Source of the DNA: JBCCGI01 sp039029355
GTDB taxonomy: Bacteria; Planctomycetota; UBA1135; GCA-002686595
NCBI GenBank assembly: GCA_039029355.1
Contig: JBCCGI010000045.1
Location: 1 to 64,000, forward strand
Direction of reading: 5' to 3'
DNA: 64,000 nucleotides
Shown here: positions 54,131 through 64,000 of the stretch, piece by piece
How positions within the stretch are numbered: the first letter of the stretch is position 1
Layout: every line of letters begins with the position of its first letter
The notes under the pieces: generated by a model
What the model was told of the DNA's origin: nothing
The model's database searches: none
The model's input: only the letters and a program-made list of their open reading frames with translations
Made by a program: the position numbers and the translations under genes

Positions 54131-55607
54131 GCTGGCGCGCCTTTGCGCGGCGCGTGACGCGGCGGTACGCCTTCACGTACTCGCCCGCGGTCGATTCCCA
54201 CGAGAAGTTCTGGGTCAGGCAGCGGCGCACCAGCGTCTTCCACTTGGGCGCCTCGCGGTACAGCTTGACCGCCTCTAGGAGGCCTTCCATCAGGCCTTCG
54301 CTGGTGTAGGGCTCGAAGTGGAAGCCCGTGCCGCCGCGCTTGTCGGACAGGAAGTCGACGACGGTGTCCTCCAACCCGCTCTTGCCGTAGACGATCGGCA
54401 CCACGCCGTAGCGCATCGCGATCGCGAACAGCGGGTTCGACGGCTGGTAGTGCGACGGCAGCAGCATGATGTCCGCGCCGCCCATCATCATGTGCGCGGA
54501 GTGGGCGTTGTAGCCCTCGACGAGGCGCATTCGGCCGGGGAAGGCCGTTTCCATCGTCAGCAGCCGGTCTCCGATCTCCTTGCTGCCCGAGCCCATCACC
54601 ACCAGCTCGACGTTGCGCTCGAGCACTTGGTTGAGGATCTCGGCCACGAGATCGAAGCCGCTGTCGGCATCCCAGCGCCCGATGGTGCAGGCCAGCGGCG
54701 TGCGCGGTCCGTTGTCGAGCTTGAGCGCCGCCTGCAGCGCGGACTTGCAGCGCCGCTTGCCGGCCAGCTCCTTGTCCTTCAGGCCGAACTTCGAGGGCAG
54801 CAGCGGGTCCGACTCGGGATCCCAGGCCTCGTAGTCGATGCCGTTGGTGATCCCGACCAGCTCCTTCTTGCGGCGCTGGAAGGTCTCCTCGAGCCCGTAC
54901 CCGCGGTCGCGCTCCTGGATCTTCAGCGCGTGGCTCGGCGAGTGCGTGCCGATGATCGTCGCGAACTCGGCGCCGGCCTTGAGGAAGTTGACCTTGCCGC
55001 CCAGCTCGACGCCCCCGATGGCGCGGAAGTGGCGGTGGGGGACGGCGATCTTCGGCAGGATCTCGCGCTCGAAGGTGCCCTGCATCGCGAGGTTGTGAAT
55101 CGCGAAGTAGGTGCCGGCCACGGTGGAGGGGTGGTCGCGCTCCTTCTCGACGTACTCGATCTGGTGGAGGACCGGGATCATGCCGGTCGTCCAATCGAGG
55201 CAGTGGAAGACGTCCGGCGAGAAACCGAGCACCGGCGGCGACTCGAGCACGGCGCGCGCGAACAGGGCGTAGCGACGCCAGTTGTCGCCGTAGGGGCCCT
55301 CCTCGTCGCCGTAGGGGTGGCGCGAGCCGAACAGCGCGTCGTTGTCGAAGAGCACGACGCTGAGCGACCCGGCGGTGCCGCGGAAGAGGCGCACGGTCAC
55401 CGCGCCGATGCCGTCGCGCACCCGCACCTCGCCGAGGTCGGTCAACTCGCCGAGCGCCGCGGTGTCGACATCGCGCGTCCAGGGCAGGAGAACCCGCACG
55501 TCGTTCCCGGCCGCGATCAGCGAGCGCGCCAGCGAATCGGCGATGCCCGCCAGGTTGGTCCGGCGGACGACCGAGCCCAGCTCCGGTGTGACGAAGGCGA
55601 TGCGCAT
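54123..55607 (-). CDS. GT5 glycogen/starch synthase-like protein with altered active site
   Basis: This 494-residue GT-B protein matches GlgA along its length, with FHCLDWTTGMIP, AIHNLAMQG (His171), GITNGIDYEAWDP and the C-terminal domain. Key residues differ from E. coli GlgA. The K-x-G-G-L loop is replaced by RRTNL near residue 15. GRWDADSGFD has Arg311 but Ser316 where Lys305 binds phosphate. PSHYQPSNPL has Gln388 where the catalytic Glu377 lies, and its Cys and Gly are lost. It may be a non-catalytic or differently specific relative. ATG 55607 is the first gene of a seven-gene minus-strand run. Confidence 0.85.
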   Translation of the reverse strand: MRIAFVTPELGSVVRRTNLAGIADSLARSLIAAGNDVRVLLPWTRDVDTAALGELTDLGEVRVRDGIGAVTVRLFRGTAGSLSVVLFDNDALFGSRHPYGDEEGPYGDNWRRYALFARAVLESPPVLGFSPDVFHCLDWTTGMIPVLHQIEYVEKERDHPSTVAGTYFAIHNLAMQGTFEREILPKIAVPHRHFRAIGGVELGGKVNFLKAGAEFATIIGTHSPSHALKIQERDRGYGLEETFQRRKKELVGITNGIDYEAWDPESDPLLPSKFGLKDKELAGKRRCKSALQAALKLDNGPRTPLACTIGRWDADSGFDLVAEILNQVLERNVELVVMGSGSKEIGDRLLTMETAFPGRMRLVEGYNAHSAHMMMGGADIMLLPSHYQPSNPLFAIAMRYGVVPIVYGKSGLEDTVVDFLSDKRGGTGFHFEPYTSEGLMEGLLEAVKLYREAPKWKTLVRRCLTQNFSWESTAGEYVKAYRRVTRRAKARQRA

Positions 55608-55808
55608 GGAAGTGCCCCTAACCCCGTCCCCAGAGGAGTTTACGTCGGTTCTCCAGTCCTCCCGCGGGCGGGAGGGCCGGCCGGAATGGGGTGGGAAAGC
55701 CCATCAAGGGACACCCTAGCCAAGCGCCCCTCTGAACCCCAGCTCCGGCCCTGGGAAATGGGCTAAGGCCTTGCTATGGGGCGCTTTACGTTTTCTTGAT
55801 CCCAGGGG

Positions 55809-56585
55809 CTACCGGGCGAGCGCCGCCTGGTAGATCTTGCGCGCCTCGGGCATCAGCGCCTCGAGGTCGGAGATGCGCGTCTCGTGCGACGGGTGCGTCG
55901 ACAGGAACTCCGGGCCTCCCCCCCCGCTCAGGGACGCCATGCGGCTCCAGAAGCGCGTTGCTTCGGAGGGGTCGTACCCGGCGCGGGCCATATAGACCAA
56001 CCCGATGTGGTCCGACTCGGACTCGTCGCCGCGGCCCCACGGCATCTCGAGCAGCAGCCCGTAGGCGCCTTCGGCCAGCGTCTGGAAGTCGCCCAGGTCG
56101 ATCGCCGTGAGGATCGCCTCGGCGCCCATCGAGCGGCTCATCCGCTGCGTGCCGTGCTGGGCGACGACGTGTCCGATCTCGTGACCCATGACCACCGCGA
56201 GCCCGGCCTCGGTTTCGCACACCGGCAGGATGCCGGTGTACACCGCCATCTTCCCGCCGGGCAGCGCGAAGGCGTTCACGGTCTGGTCGTTGTCGATCAG
56301 CCGCACTTCCCACTCGTACCCAGGGTCATCGGCGACGGCCACCAGCCGGTCCATCACGCGCTGGACCATCTGCAGCTCGGGGCCCGACGTGACGAGCCGC
56401 TCGCCGGCGAGGATCTGTTCGTAGGCCTCCGCGCCCAGCTGCACGTCCTCGGCCGGCGAGAACAGGTTGAAGCTGCGACTGCCCGTGACCGGCGTCGTAG
56501 TGCAGCCCGCGACGAGGAGAACGAGCGGGCACGCGAGCGCGATCCACGCGTGCTTTAGATAGGATCTTCCGTCTTTTCTGATCAT
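55809..56585 (-). CDS. M48-family metallopeptidase lipoprotein (BepA/LoiP-like)
   Basis: This 258-residue lipoprotein has a lipobox LVAGC with Cys28. The zinc motif is H135-E136-I-G-H139, and ESESDHIG carries the third ligand (Glu188). The C-terminal segment FLSTHPSHETRISDLEAL is typical of the short periplasmic M48 enzymes that help outer-membrane quality control. The start ATG (plus-strand CAT at 56583-56585) overlaps the ATG of the divergent gene by two bases; its AGAGG site lies inside that gene. Confidence 0.9.
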   Translation of the reverse strand: MIRKDGRSYLKHAWIALACPLVLLVAGCTTTPVTGSRSFNLFSPAEDVQLGAEAYEQILAGERLVTSGPELQMVQRVMDRLVAVADDPGYEWEVRLIDNDQTVNAFALPGGKMAVYTGILPVCETEAGLAVVMGHEIGHVVAQHGTQRMSRSMGAEAILTAIDLGDFQTLAEGAYGLLLEMPWGRGDESESDHIGLVYMARAGYDPSEATRFWSRMASLSGGGGPEFLSTHPSHETRISDLEALMPEARKIYQAALAR

Positions 56586-57204
56586 GGCGACCTCTTCGAA
56601 ACCCGCCCTCGCATCCCTTTCCCTGCGGGATCTCTGCCGCAGCCTCAGCGAACGCACGCCGACCCCTTCCGGAGGGAGTCTCGCCGCGGGCCTGGGGGCC
56701 CTCGGAGCGGGAGGAGTCAGTATGACGCTTCGCTACTCTTCCGGCGAGGGGCAGGCCTGGCAGGAGGGGCGGGCTAAAGAGCTCGACACCCTTTCCGAGC
56801 GCCTCTGCGACCTGGTCGAGCGCGACGCCGGCGTCTACGACAAGGTGGCGCGGGCCAAGGAGCTGCCGGCGGGCGACGAGCGCGACCGCGCCCTGGACAA
56901 GGCCTACAGGGGGGCGCTGGAGACGCCGATCGAGATCATGGAGGCCTGCCTGGGCGGCCTGCGCATCGCCGCGGCGGGTGCTCCCCAAGGCGTGCCCGAC
57001 TACCTGTCGGTCGACTGCCTCGCCGGCGCCCAGGCGCTCGAAGCCGGGCTCGGCTGCGCGCTCCTGATGGTGCGCGAGAACAGCACGTTCGTCGACGACG
57101 ACGCGTTCACCGGTGAGATCCTCGCCGCCGCCGACGTCATGAGCCAAGAGGCCTTGGCGCTCGTCGCCGCCGTGCGCGCCGACGTCGAGGGGAGGCGCGC
57201 GTGA
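56584..57204 (+). CDS. Cyclodeaminase/cyclohydrolase (FTCD C-terminal) family protein
   Basis: This 206-residue helical protein has the family start LRDLCRSLSERTPTPSGGSLAAGLGALGAG and a C-terminal helix pair. Members include formiminotetrahydrofolate cyclodeaminase and methenyltetrahydrofolate cyclohydrolase-like proteins that act on folate one-carbon units. The PTPSGGS motif near residue 28 makes ATG 56584 the only possible start; the preceding stop is at 56560. There is no ribosome-binding site at a good distance. Its stop overlaps the gpmI start (GTGA). Confidence 0.85.
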   Translation: MATSSKPALASLSLRDLCRSLSERTPTPSGGSLAAGLGALGAGGVSMTLRYSSGEGQAWQEGRAKELDTLSERLCDLVERDAGVYDKVARAKELPAGDERDRALDKAYRGALETPIEIMEACLGGLRIAAAGAPQGVPDYLSVDCLAGAQALEAGLGCALLMVRENSTFVDDDAFTGEILAAADVMSQEALALVAAVRADVEGRRA

Positions 57205-58733
57205 ACCACCGTCCGCTGCTCTTGATCGTGCTCGACGGCTGGGGCCACCGCGAGGACCCCGAGCACAACGCGATCCGCAAGAAGGCCGGCTTCTTCCAGG
57301 AGCTGCTCGGCAGGTATCCGCACACGCTGCTCTCCGCCTCGGGCCACGAGGTCGGCCTGCCGCTCGGCCTGATGGGCAACAGCGAGGTGGGGCACATGAA
57401 CCTCGGCGCCGGCCGCATCGTGTGGCAGGACATCAGCCGCATCGACAAGTCGATCGCCGACGGCGACTTCTTCGAGAACGGCGCTTTCACCGCGCTGTTC
57501 GACCGGCTGCGCGGCAGCGGCGGGACGCTGCACCTGTGCGGGCTGGTCGGCGACGGCGGCGTGCATGCCTCCGACCGCCACCTGCGCGAGCTGCTCAAGC
57601 TGGCGGCCGAGCGCGGGCTCGAGCCCGACCGCGTCGCCGTGCACGGCTTCCTCGACGGCCGCGACACGCCGCCGCGCTCCGGCGCCGGCTATCTGGAACA
57701 GCTCGAGCGCGACCTCGCCGACGCCGGCGTCGGCCGCATCGCGTCGCTCGTCGGCCGCTACTGGGTCATGGACCGCGACCAGCGCTGGGAGCGCGTACAG
57801 CGCGCCTACGACCTCTTGACCGCGGGCGTCGGGCTCACGGCGACGACGGCGGCCGAGGCGATCCAGCGCTCCTACGCCGACGACGTTGGTGACGAGTTCC
57901 TCGAGCCCTGCGTGATCGGCGAGCCCGGGGCGGACCGCATCCGCCCCGGCGACGGCGTGCTGTGCTTCAACTTCCGCTCGGACCGCATGCGCGAGATCTG
58001 CCTCGCGCTCGGCTTCGAGGACTTCGACGGCTTCGAGCGCGCCGAGCGTCCGTCGCCTGAGATCGTGACGATGACGCAGTACCGCGCCGACTTTCCCTTC
58101 GCGGTCGCCTACCCGCCGACCGAGCTCAAGGGGCTCTTCTCCGAGGTCGTCAGCGCCGCCGGCCTGCGGCAGGAGCGGGTCGCCGAGACCGAGAAGTACG
58201 CCCACGTCACGTTCTTCTTCTCCGGCGGCGTCGAGGAGGAGGTGCCGGGCGAGTCGCGCACGCTGATCCCCAGCCCGAAGGTCGCCACCTACGACCTGCA
58301 GCCGGAGATGAGCGCCCCCGCGGTGTGCGACGCGGTGCTCCGCTCGCTCGAGCGCGGCGAGACCGACGTCTACATCATCAACTTCGCCAACGCCGACATG
58401 GTCGGACACACCGGCCTGGTCGAAGCGGCGGAGAGCGCCGTCACCGCCGTCGACGAGTGCCTGCGCCGCATCGTGCCCGAGGTGACCCGGCGCGGTGGCC
58501 TGGTCACGATCACCGCCGACCACGGCAACGCGGAGATGATGTGGGACGGCCGCCACGACCAACCCCACACCGCGCACACGACCAACCCCGTGCCGGTGGT
58601 CCTCTGCGCCGACGATCTGGTGGGTGCGAAGCTGCGCCCGATGGGGGTCCTGGCGGACGTGGTGCCGACGCTGTGTCAGCTGACCGGCCTGGCGCCTTCG
58701 CCGGGGATGGACGGCGTGTCGCTGTTGGAGTAG
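57201..58733 (+). CDS. gpmI: 2,3-bisphosphoglycerate-independent phosphoglycerate mutase
   Basis: This 510-residue enzyme of the alkaline-phosphatase superfamily carries Asp12 (LDGWG) and the catalytic Ser61 (LMGNSEVGH). DGRDTPP, FNFRSDRMR and the second metal site (NADMVGHTG, TADHGNAEMM) complete the two-manganese centre. It interconverts 3- and 2-phosphoglycerate in glycolysis. The length is normal. The GTG start at 57201 overlaps the preceding stop. Confidence 0.95.
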   Translation: MNHRPLLLIVLDGWGHREDPEHNAIRKKAGFFQELLGRYPHTLLSASGHEVGLPLGLMGNSEVGHMNLGAGRIVWQDISRIDKSIADGDFFENGAFTALFDRLRGSGGTLHLCGLVGDGGVHASDRHLRELLKLAAERGLEPDRVAVHGFLDGRDTPPRSGAGYLEQLERDLADAGVGRIASLVGRYWVMDRDQRWERVQRAYDLLTAGVGLTATTAAEAIQRSYADDVGDEFLEPCVIGEPGADRIRPGDGVLCFNFRSDRMREICLALGFEDFDGFERAERPSPEIVTMTQYRADFPFAVAYPPTELKGLFSEVVSAAGLRQERVAETEKYAHVTFFFSGGVEEEVPGESRTLIPSPKVATYDLQPEMSAPAVCDAVLRSLERGETDVYIINFANADMVGHTGLVEAAESAVTAVDECLRRIVPEVTRRGGLVTITADHGNAEMMWDGRHDQPHTAHTTNPVPVVLCADDLVGAKLRPMGVLADVVPTLCQLTGLAPSPGMDGVSLLE

Positions 58734-58737
58734 CGCG

Positions 58738-59391
58738 GTGACGAACCGCGTTGCGATCGGGCTTGTCTTGGCGCTTGGGCTCGCGGCGTGCCGTTCCGCG
58801 CCTGAGTCCCCGCCGCCTACGGACACGAGGCTCCAGCGCGGGATCGACGCGATCGAAGGCGGTCGGGCGAGCGAGGGGATCGAGCTGCTCGAAGGTGCGC
58901 TCACCGGCGGTGCTCTAACCGACGCGGAGCGCCTCACCGCGCACCGCTTCGCCGGCCACGCGTGGACGCTGGAGCGCGACCCCGAGCGCGCGCTCGAGCA
59001 CTACGAACGCGGCATCGCGCTCGACCCGGTCGATCCCTGGCTGCGCTACGCCACCGGGGTCGCGCTGCGCGAGGTCGGGGCGAACGAGCGCGCCGAGGCG
59101 TCGTTCTCGTCGGCGATCGAGCTCGATCCGAGCCACCTCAAGGCGCTTCAGTTCCGCGCCGAGCTGCGCATGGCGCGTTCCGACTACGAGGCGGCGAAGG
59201 CGGACCTCGACCGCACGCTCGCGCTGATCGACGCCGCGGAGCCGGCAACGCTGCGCGCCTGGGGCGGAGATCCGTCCGAGCTGCGTCGCTGGACCCTGCA
59301 CCGCCGCGCGCTGTGCCACGGGATGCTCGGCGACCGCGACGCCGCGCGCCGCGACGAAGAGGCGGCGACCGCGCTGGCCGCGGGACCCTGA
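58738..59391 (+). CDS. TPR-repeat lipoprotein
   Basis: This 217-residue protein has a lipoprotein signal (LALGLAAC, Cys18) and four to five tetratricopeptide repeats. The clearest begin around residues 80 and 115 (ALEHYERGIALDP, AEASFSSAIELDP). It is a periplasmic scaffold protein. It begins at GTG 58738, 4 nt after gpmI, so the two are co-transcribed although they share no pathway. Confidence 0.87.
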   Translation: MTNRVAIGLVLALGLAACRSAPESPPPTDTRLQRGIDAIEGGRASEGIELLEGALTGGALTDAERLTAHRFAGHAWTLERDPERALEHYERGIALDPVDPWLRYATGVALREVGANERAEASFSSAIELDPSHLKALQFRAELRMARSDYEAAKADLDRTLALIDAAEPATLRAWGGDPSELRRWTLHRRALCHGMLGDRDAARRDEEAATALAAGP

Positions 59392-59486
59392 GCTCGCGCC
59401 CGGAGTCCGCTCCGGTCACCGTCCACGCGGACCGCAAGCGACCGACTCGCAATCCCACGATCCTCCGATAGGGTGGAACGCGGTCG

Positions 59487-62195
<2,709 letters not shown>

Positions 62196-62209
62196 GCGCG
62201 GCCGGCGCG

Positions 62210-63202
62210 TCAGATCTGCTTCATCAGACCCATCTCGATCCACATCGGGACGAGCTGCTTGAAGTTCTCGAACTCCTCCCTGGCGCGTTCTTCGTCCTCG
62301 GCGCTTTCCAGGGGAAACAGGGGCAGGCGGTCGTTTGGGCCGACGTTGTACGCGCCAGACGGCCCCGCAAGGTCCAGCGCTGTCGCCCAGAAGACCTCGA
62401 AGTTCGTCAGGACGCTCGTCTGTCGAAGGGCTTGGCCGGTGAGCGGCTCAGGGACTTGGGCGGCGTAGGTGTTGAAGGACACCACTTCCAAGGTCTTTCC
62501 GTTCGGTAGCCGGACGAGCGTCTTGGGGCCCTCGAGCTTGGAGTGACCGGGCTTGAGGCACCAGGCGAAGAACCTGTTCCGGTACACCTCGTCGTTGGCT
62601 CGTCGTTCGAGCCTGTCGTACTCCTCCTCCAGCTGCTTGAGCTCGAGCTCGCTCGCGAGCCGCTCGACGTCTTCCGTGAGCGAGTCGGCCTTCTCGCTCA
62701 GGAGCCGGTGGGACTCTTCGATGCCGCCGAGCTCGGTCAGAAGCTCGTTCGCCGCGACGATCTTGTCGTCGACCTCGACGAGCTTGCCGGCTAGCTGACC
62801 CTCGGTTCGCTGCAGGTCCCCGAGCTGTCGTTTCACCTCTTCGTTCGCGGCGCGGAGGCTCTCTTCCGAAGTCGCGAGCTCCTGTCGCTGCTGCTCGGCC
62901 GCCTCGCGCGCCTGCGACGCGGCGGAGAGGCCCCTTTGCAGGGACTCGGCGCCACTCCTCAGCTCGGATCTCGCTTCGCTGAGCTCGCCCTTGAGGGCGC
63001 GTAGGTCCTCCAGCGCTCTCTGGTTCTCGCCAAGCTCTCTCTCGAGCTGCGCTCGCTCCTCTTCTCCCCTGGCCGCGCTCGTGGCGGCTTCTCGGGACTG
63101 CGCGAGCGCCACGATCGACACCAGAGTGGCCACGACCGCGGTTCCGGCCTGAACCCAAGCCGGGATGTCGTGTCTCTTCTTGTCCGCCGCCTTCTTCTCC
63201 AA
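62210..63202 (-). CDS. Membrane-anchored coiled-coil protein
   Basis: This 330-residue protein has one membrane helix (about 13-35, AGTAVVATLVSIVALA), a long coiled coil (about 38-220) rich in Glu, Leu, Arg and Ser, and a C-terminal domain of about 100 residues. No family is recognised. The start is TTG 63202: AGGAGG lies about 7 nt upstream and the basic DKKRHD end precedes the helix. A longer frame up to 63328 has no such site. It is convergent with the kinase gene, 14 nt apart. Confidence 0.78.
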   Translation of the reverse strand: MEKKAADKKRHDIPAWVQAGTAVVATLVSIVALAQSREAATSAARGEEERAQLERELGENQRALEDLRALKGELSEARSELRSGAESLQRGLSAASQAREAAEQQRQELATSEESLRAANEEVKRQLGDLQRTEGQLAGKLVEVDDKIVAANELLTELGGIEESHRLLSEKADSLTEDVERLASELELKQLEEEYDRLERRANDEVYRNRFFAWCLKPGHSKLEGPKTLVRLPNGKTLEVVSFNTYAAQVPEPLTGQALRQTSVLTNFEVFWATALDLAGPSGAYNVGPNDRLPLFPLESAEDEERAREEFENFKQLVPMWIEMGLMKQI

Positions 63203-63386
63203 GTCACGTCCTCCTGCTGACCCTGCGTAGTGGGCGTTTCCCGGAGGAACGCAGGGCGCGGCGCAGTCGACTTGGAAAACAGCGGAATCCGGTCCCGTGG
63301 CCCGAGCAGCGTCCGGAGCCAAATGCACGGCAACCCGAGGCAGGAGAGTTCCGGCCTGGGGTTGCTGGTCTGGTCCAGGTGGGGCG

Positions 63387-64000
63387 CTAGGGCACCAGGC
63401 CCACCGCCACCGCGTTGCTCGCGAACGTCGCCTGCAGCGTTACAGGGTCGATCGCTCCAAACGCATGGAACACCGTCGCGCCTGCGAGGTTCGGGTCGGT
63501 ACCGGGCGGCAGCGTGAAGGTCGCCGTCGACGAGCCCGCCGCCGTGAGGTTGGCGAACGAGTTCAGCACCGGCGGCTGGTTCGGGTTGTTCAGCGTCAGG
63601 AAGAAGTAGAAGTCCGGGTTGAGCGGCAGCGTAAGGCCCGCGCCGATCGGGAAGCCGGGCGACGTGCCGCTCGTGGAGCCGAGGAGCAGGTAGAGCTCGT
63701 CTGCGTGCAGGTAGCCGGCGTCGAGGCGCAGGCCCTGGGAGCCGCCGGCCGCGAGCGAGATCGTCGTGGGCGCGCCCGCTGCGGGGCTCAGGGGCTGAGC
63801 GTCGAACACGTAGGCCGAACCGGAGTTCGAGCCCTGGTCGTCGTCGCCGCGGGCGGCGACCACCGCGACGTCGCCGGACATGTCGGCGGAATAGCCGAAG
63901 ATGTCGCCCGCCTGGCCGTCGCTCGGGACGAGCTTGGCGGTCTCGATCCACGCGCCGGCCGCGTTGCGCTCGAAGAAGTAGGCCGAACCGGAGTTGTTGC
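63387..64000 (-). CDS. FG-GAP repeat protein, 5' end outside the window
   Basis: Only about 204 C-terminal codons are present; the frame is open at the right edge. Two FG-GAP blades are visible, with SGSAYFFERN, DIFGYSADMSGD and SGSAYVFD, from an integrin-like beta-propeller. They are followed by a beta-rich C-terminal domain of about 120 residues with YLLLGSTSG and the ending NAVAVGLVP. This ending recurs in secreted planctomycete proteins and may serve in sorting. The 63203-63386 gap behind it holds no gene. Confidence 0.85.
   Translation of the reverse strand, partial: NNSGSAYFFERNAAGAWIETAKLVPSDGQAGDIFGYSADMSGDVAVVAARGDDDQGSNSGSAYVFDAQPLSPAAGAPTTISLAAGGSQGLRLDAGYLHADELYLLLGSTSGTSPGFPIGAGLTLPLNPDFYFFLTLNNPNQPPVLNSFANLTAAGSSTATFTLPPGTDPNLAGATVFHAFGAIDPVTLQATFASNAVAVGLVP

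Overview
The window is about 64 kb of GC-rich DNA (near 70 % by eye) with tightly packed bacterial genes. There are many short operons with 1-4 nt start/stop overlaps. I see no rRNA, tRNA, insertion sequence, phage gene or CRISPR array. The gene content points to a Planctomycetota-type bacterium (inference): FG-GAP/VCBS proteins with a characteristic C-terminal domain, carboxypeptidase-regulatory-like repeat proteins, DUF4139 and DUF6268-like envelope proteins, a Ser/Thr kinase with a polytopic tail, a HEAT-vWA protein and several lipoproteins. It reads as ordinary chromosome rather than an acquired island.

Layout. 0.4-10 kb: an orphan JAMM peptidase, a DUF3352-like lipoprotein, an EAL-HDOD signalling protein, a coupled trio (membrane spermidine-synthase-like protein, histidine-rich membrane protein, GNAT) and an SGNH hydrolase. 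10-15 kb: a MinD-like ATPase, a ParA-like ATPase and a helix-hairpin-helix protein with no ParB, then an aminotransferase and a uracil phosphoribosyltransferase. 15-24 kb: a large carboxypeptidase-regulatory-like repeat protein, an SDR, then a minus-strand run of a crotonase, a selenoprotein N homologue with an in-frame UGA, and a LonC-type protease. 24-31.5 kb: an outer-membrane-barrel candidate, a lipoprotein, an 886-residue FG-GAP protein, and a B12-binding radical SAM protein divergent from a GH113-like hydrolase. 31.8-39 kb: a second radical SAM protein, two tandem DUF4139 proteins, HEAT-vWA and NnrE. 39-46.6 kb: an amidase, an unknown protein, a crotonase / medium-chain dehydrogenase / 3-hydroxyacyl-CoA dehydrogenase operon, two small membrane proteins and CrcB. 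46.6-55.6 kb: one minus-strand run with a GlgA-like protein, a ROK kinase, an ABC exporter and GlcD-GlcE-GlcF. 55.8-64 kb: an M48 lipoprotein protease whose start codon overlaps that of a divergent operon (cyclodeaminase-like, GpmI, TPR lipoprotein, Ser/Thr kinase), a coiled-coil membrane protein and a truncated FG-GAP protein.

Most notable is the gene at 21935-23053 (minus). A conventional gene caller would split it at UGA (22238-22240). Read through as selenocysteine, it gives an SCUG redox motif inside a protein that aligns along its length with animal selenoprotein N. A hairpin with a GGUC apical loop lies at the distance expected of a bacterial SECIS. Other points to follow up are a glycogen-synthase-like protein with substituted catalytic residues, a membrane protein with clustered intramembrane histidines, and the MinD/ParA/HhH trio.
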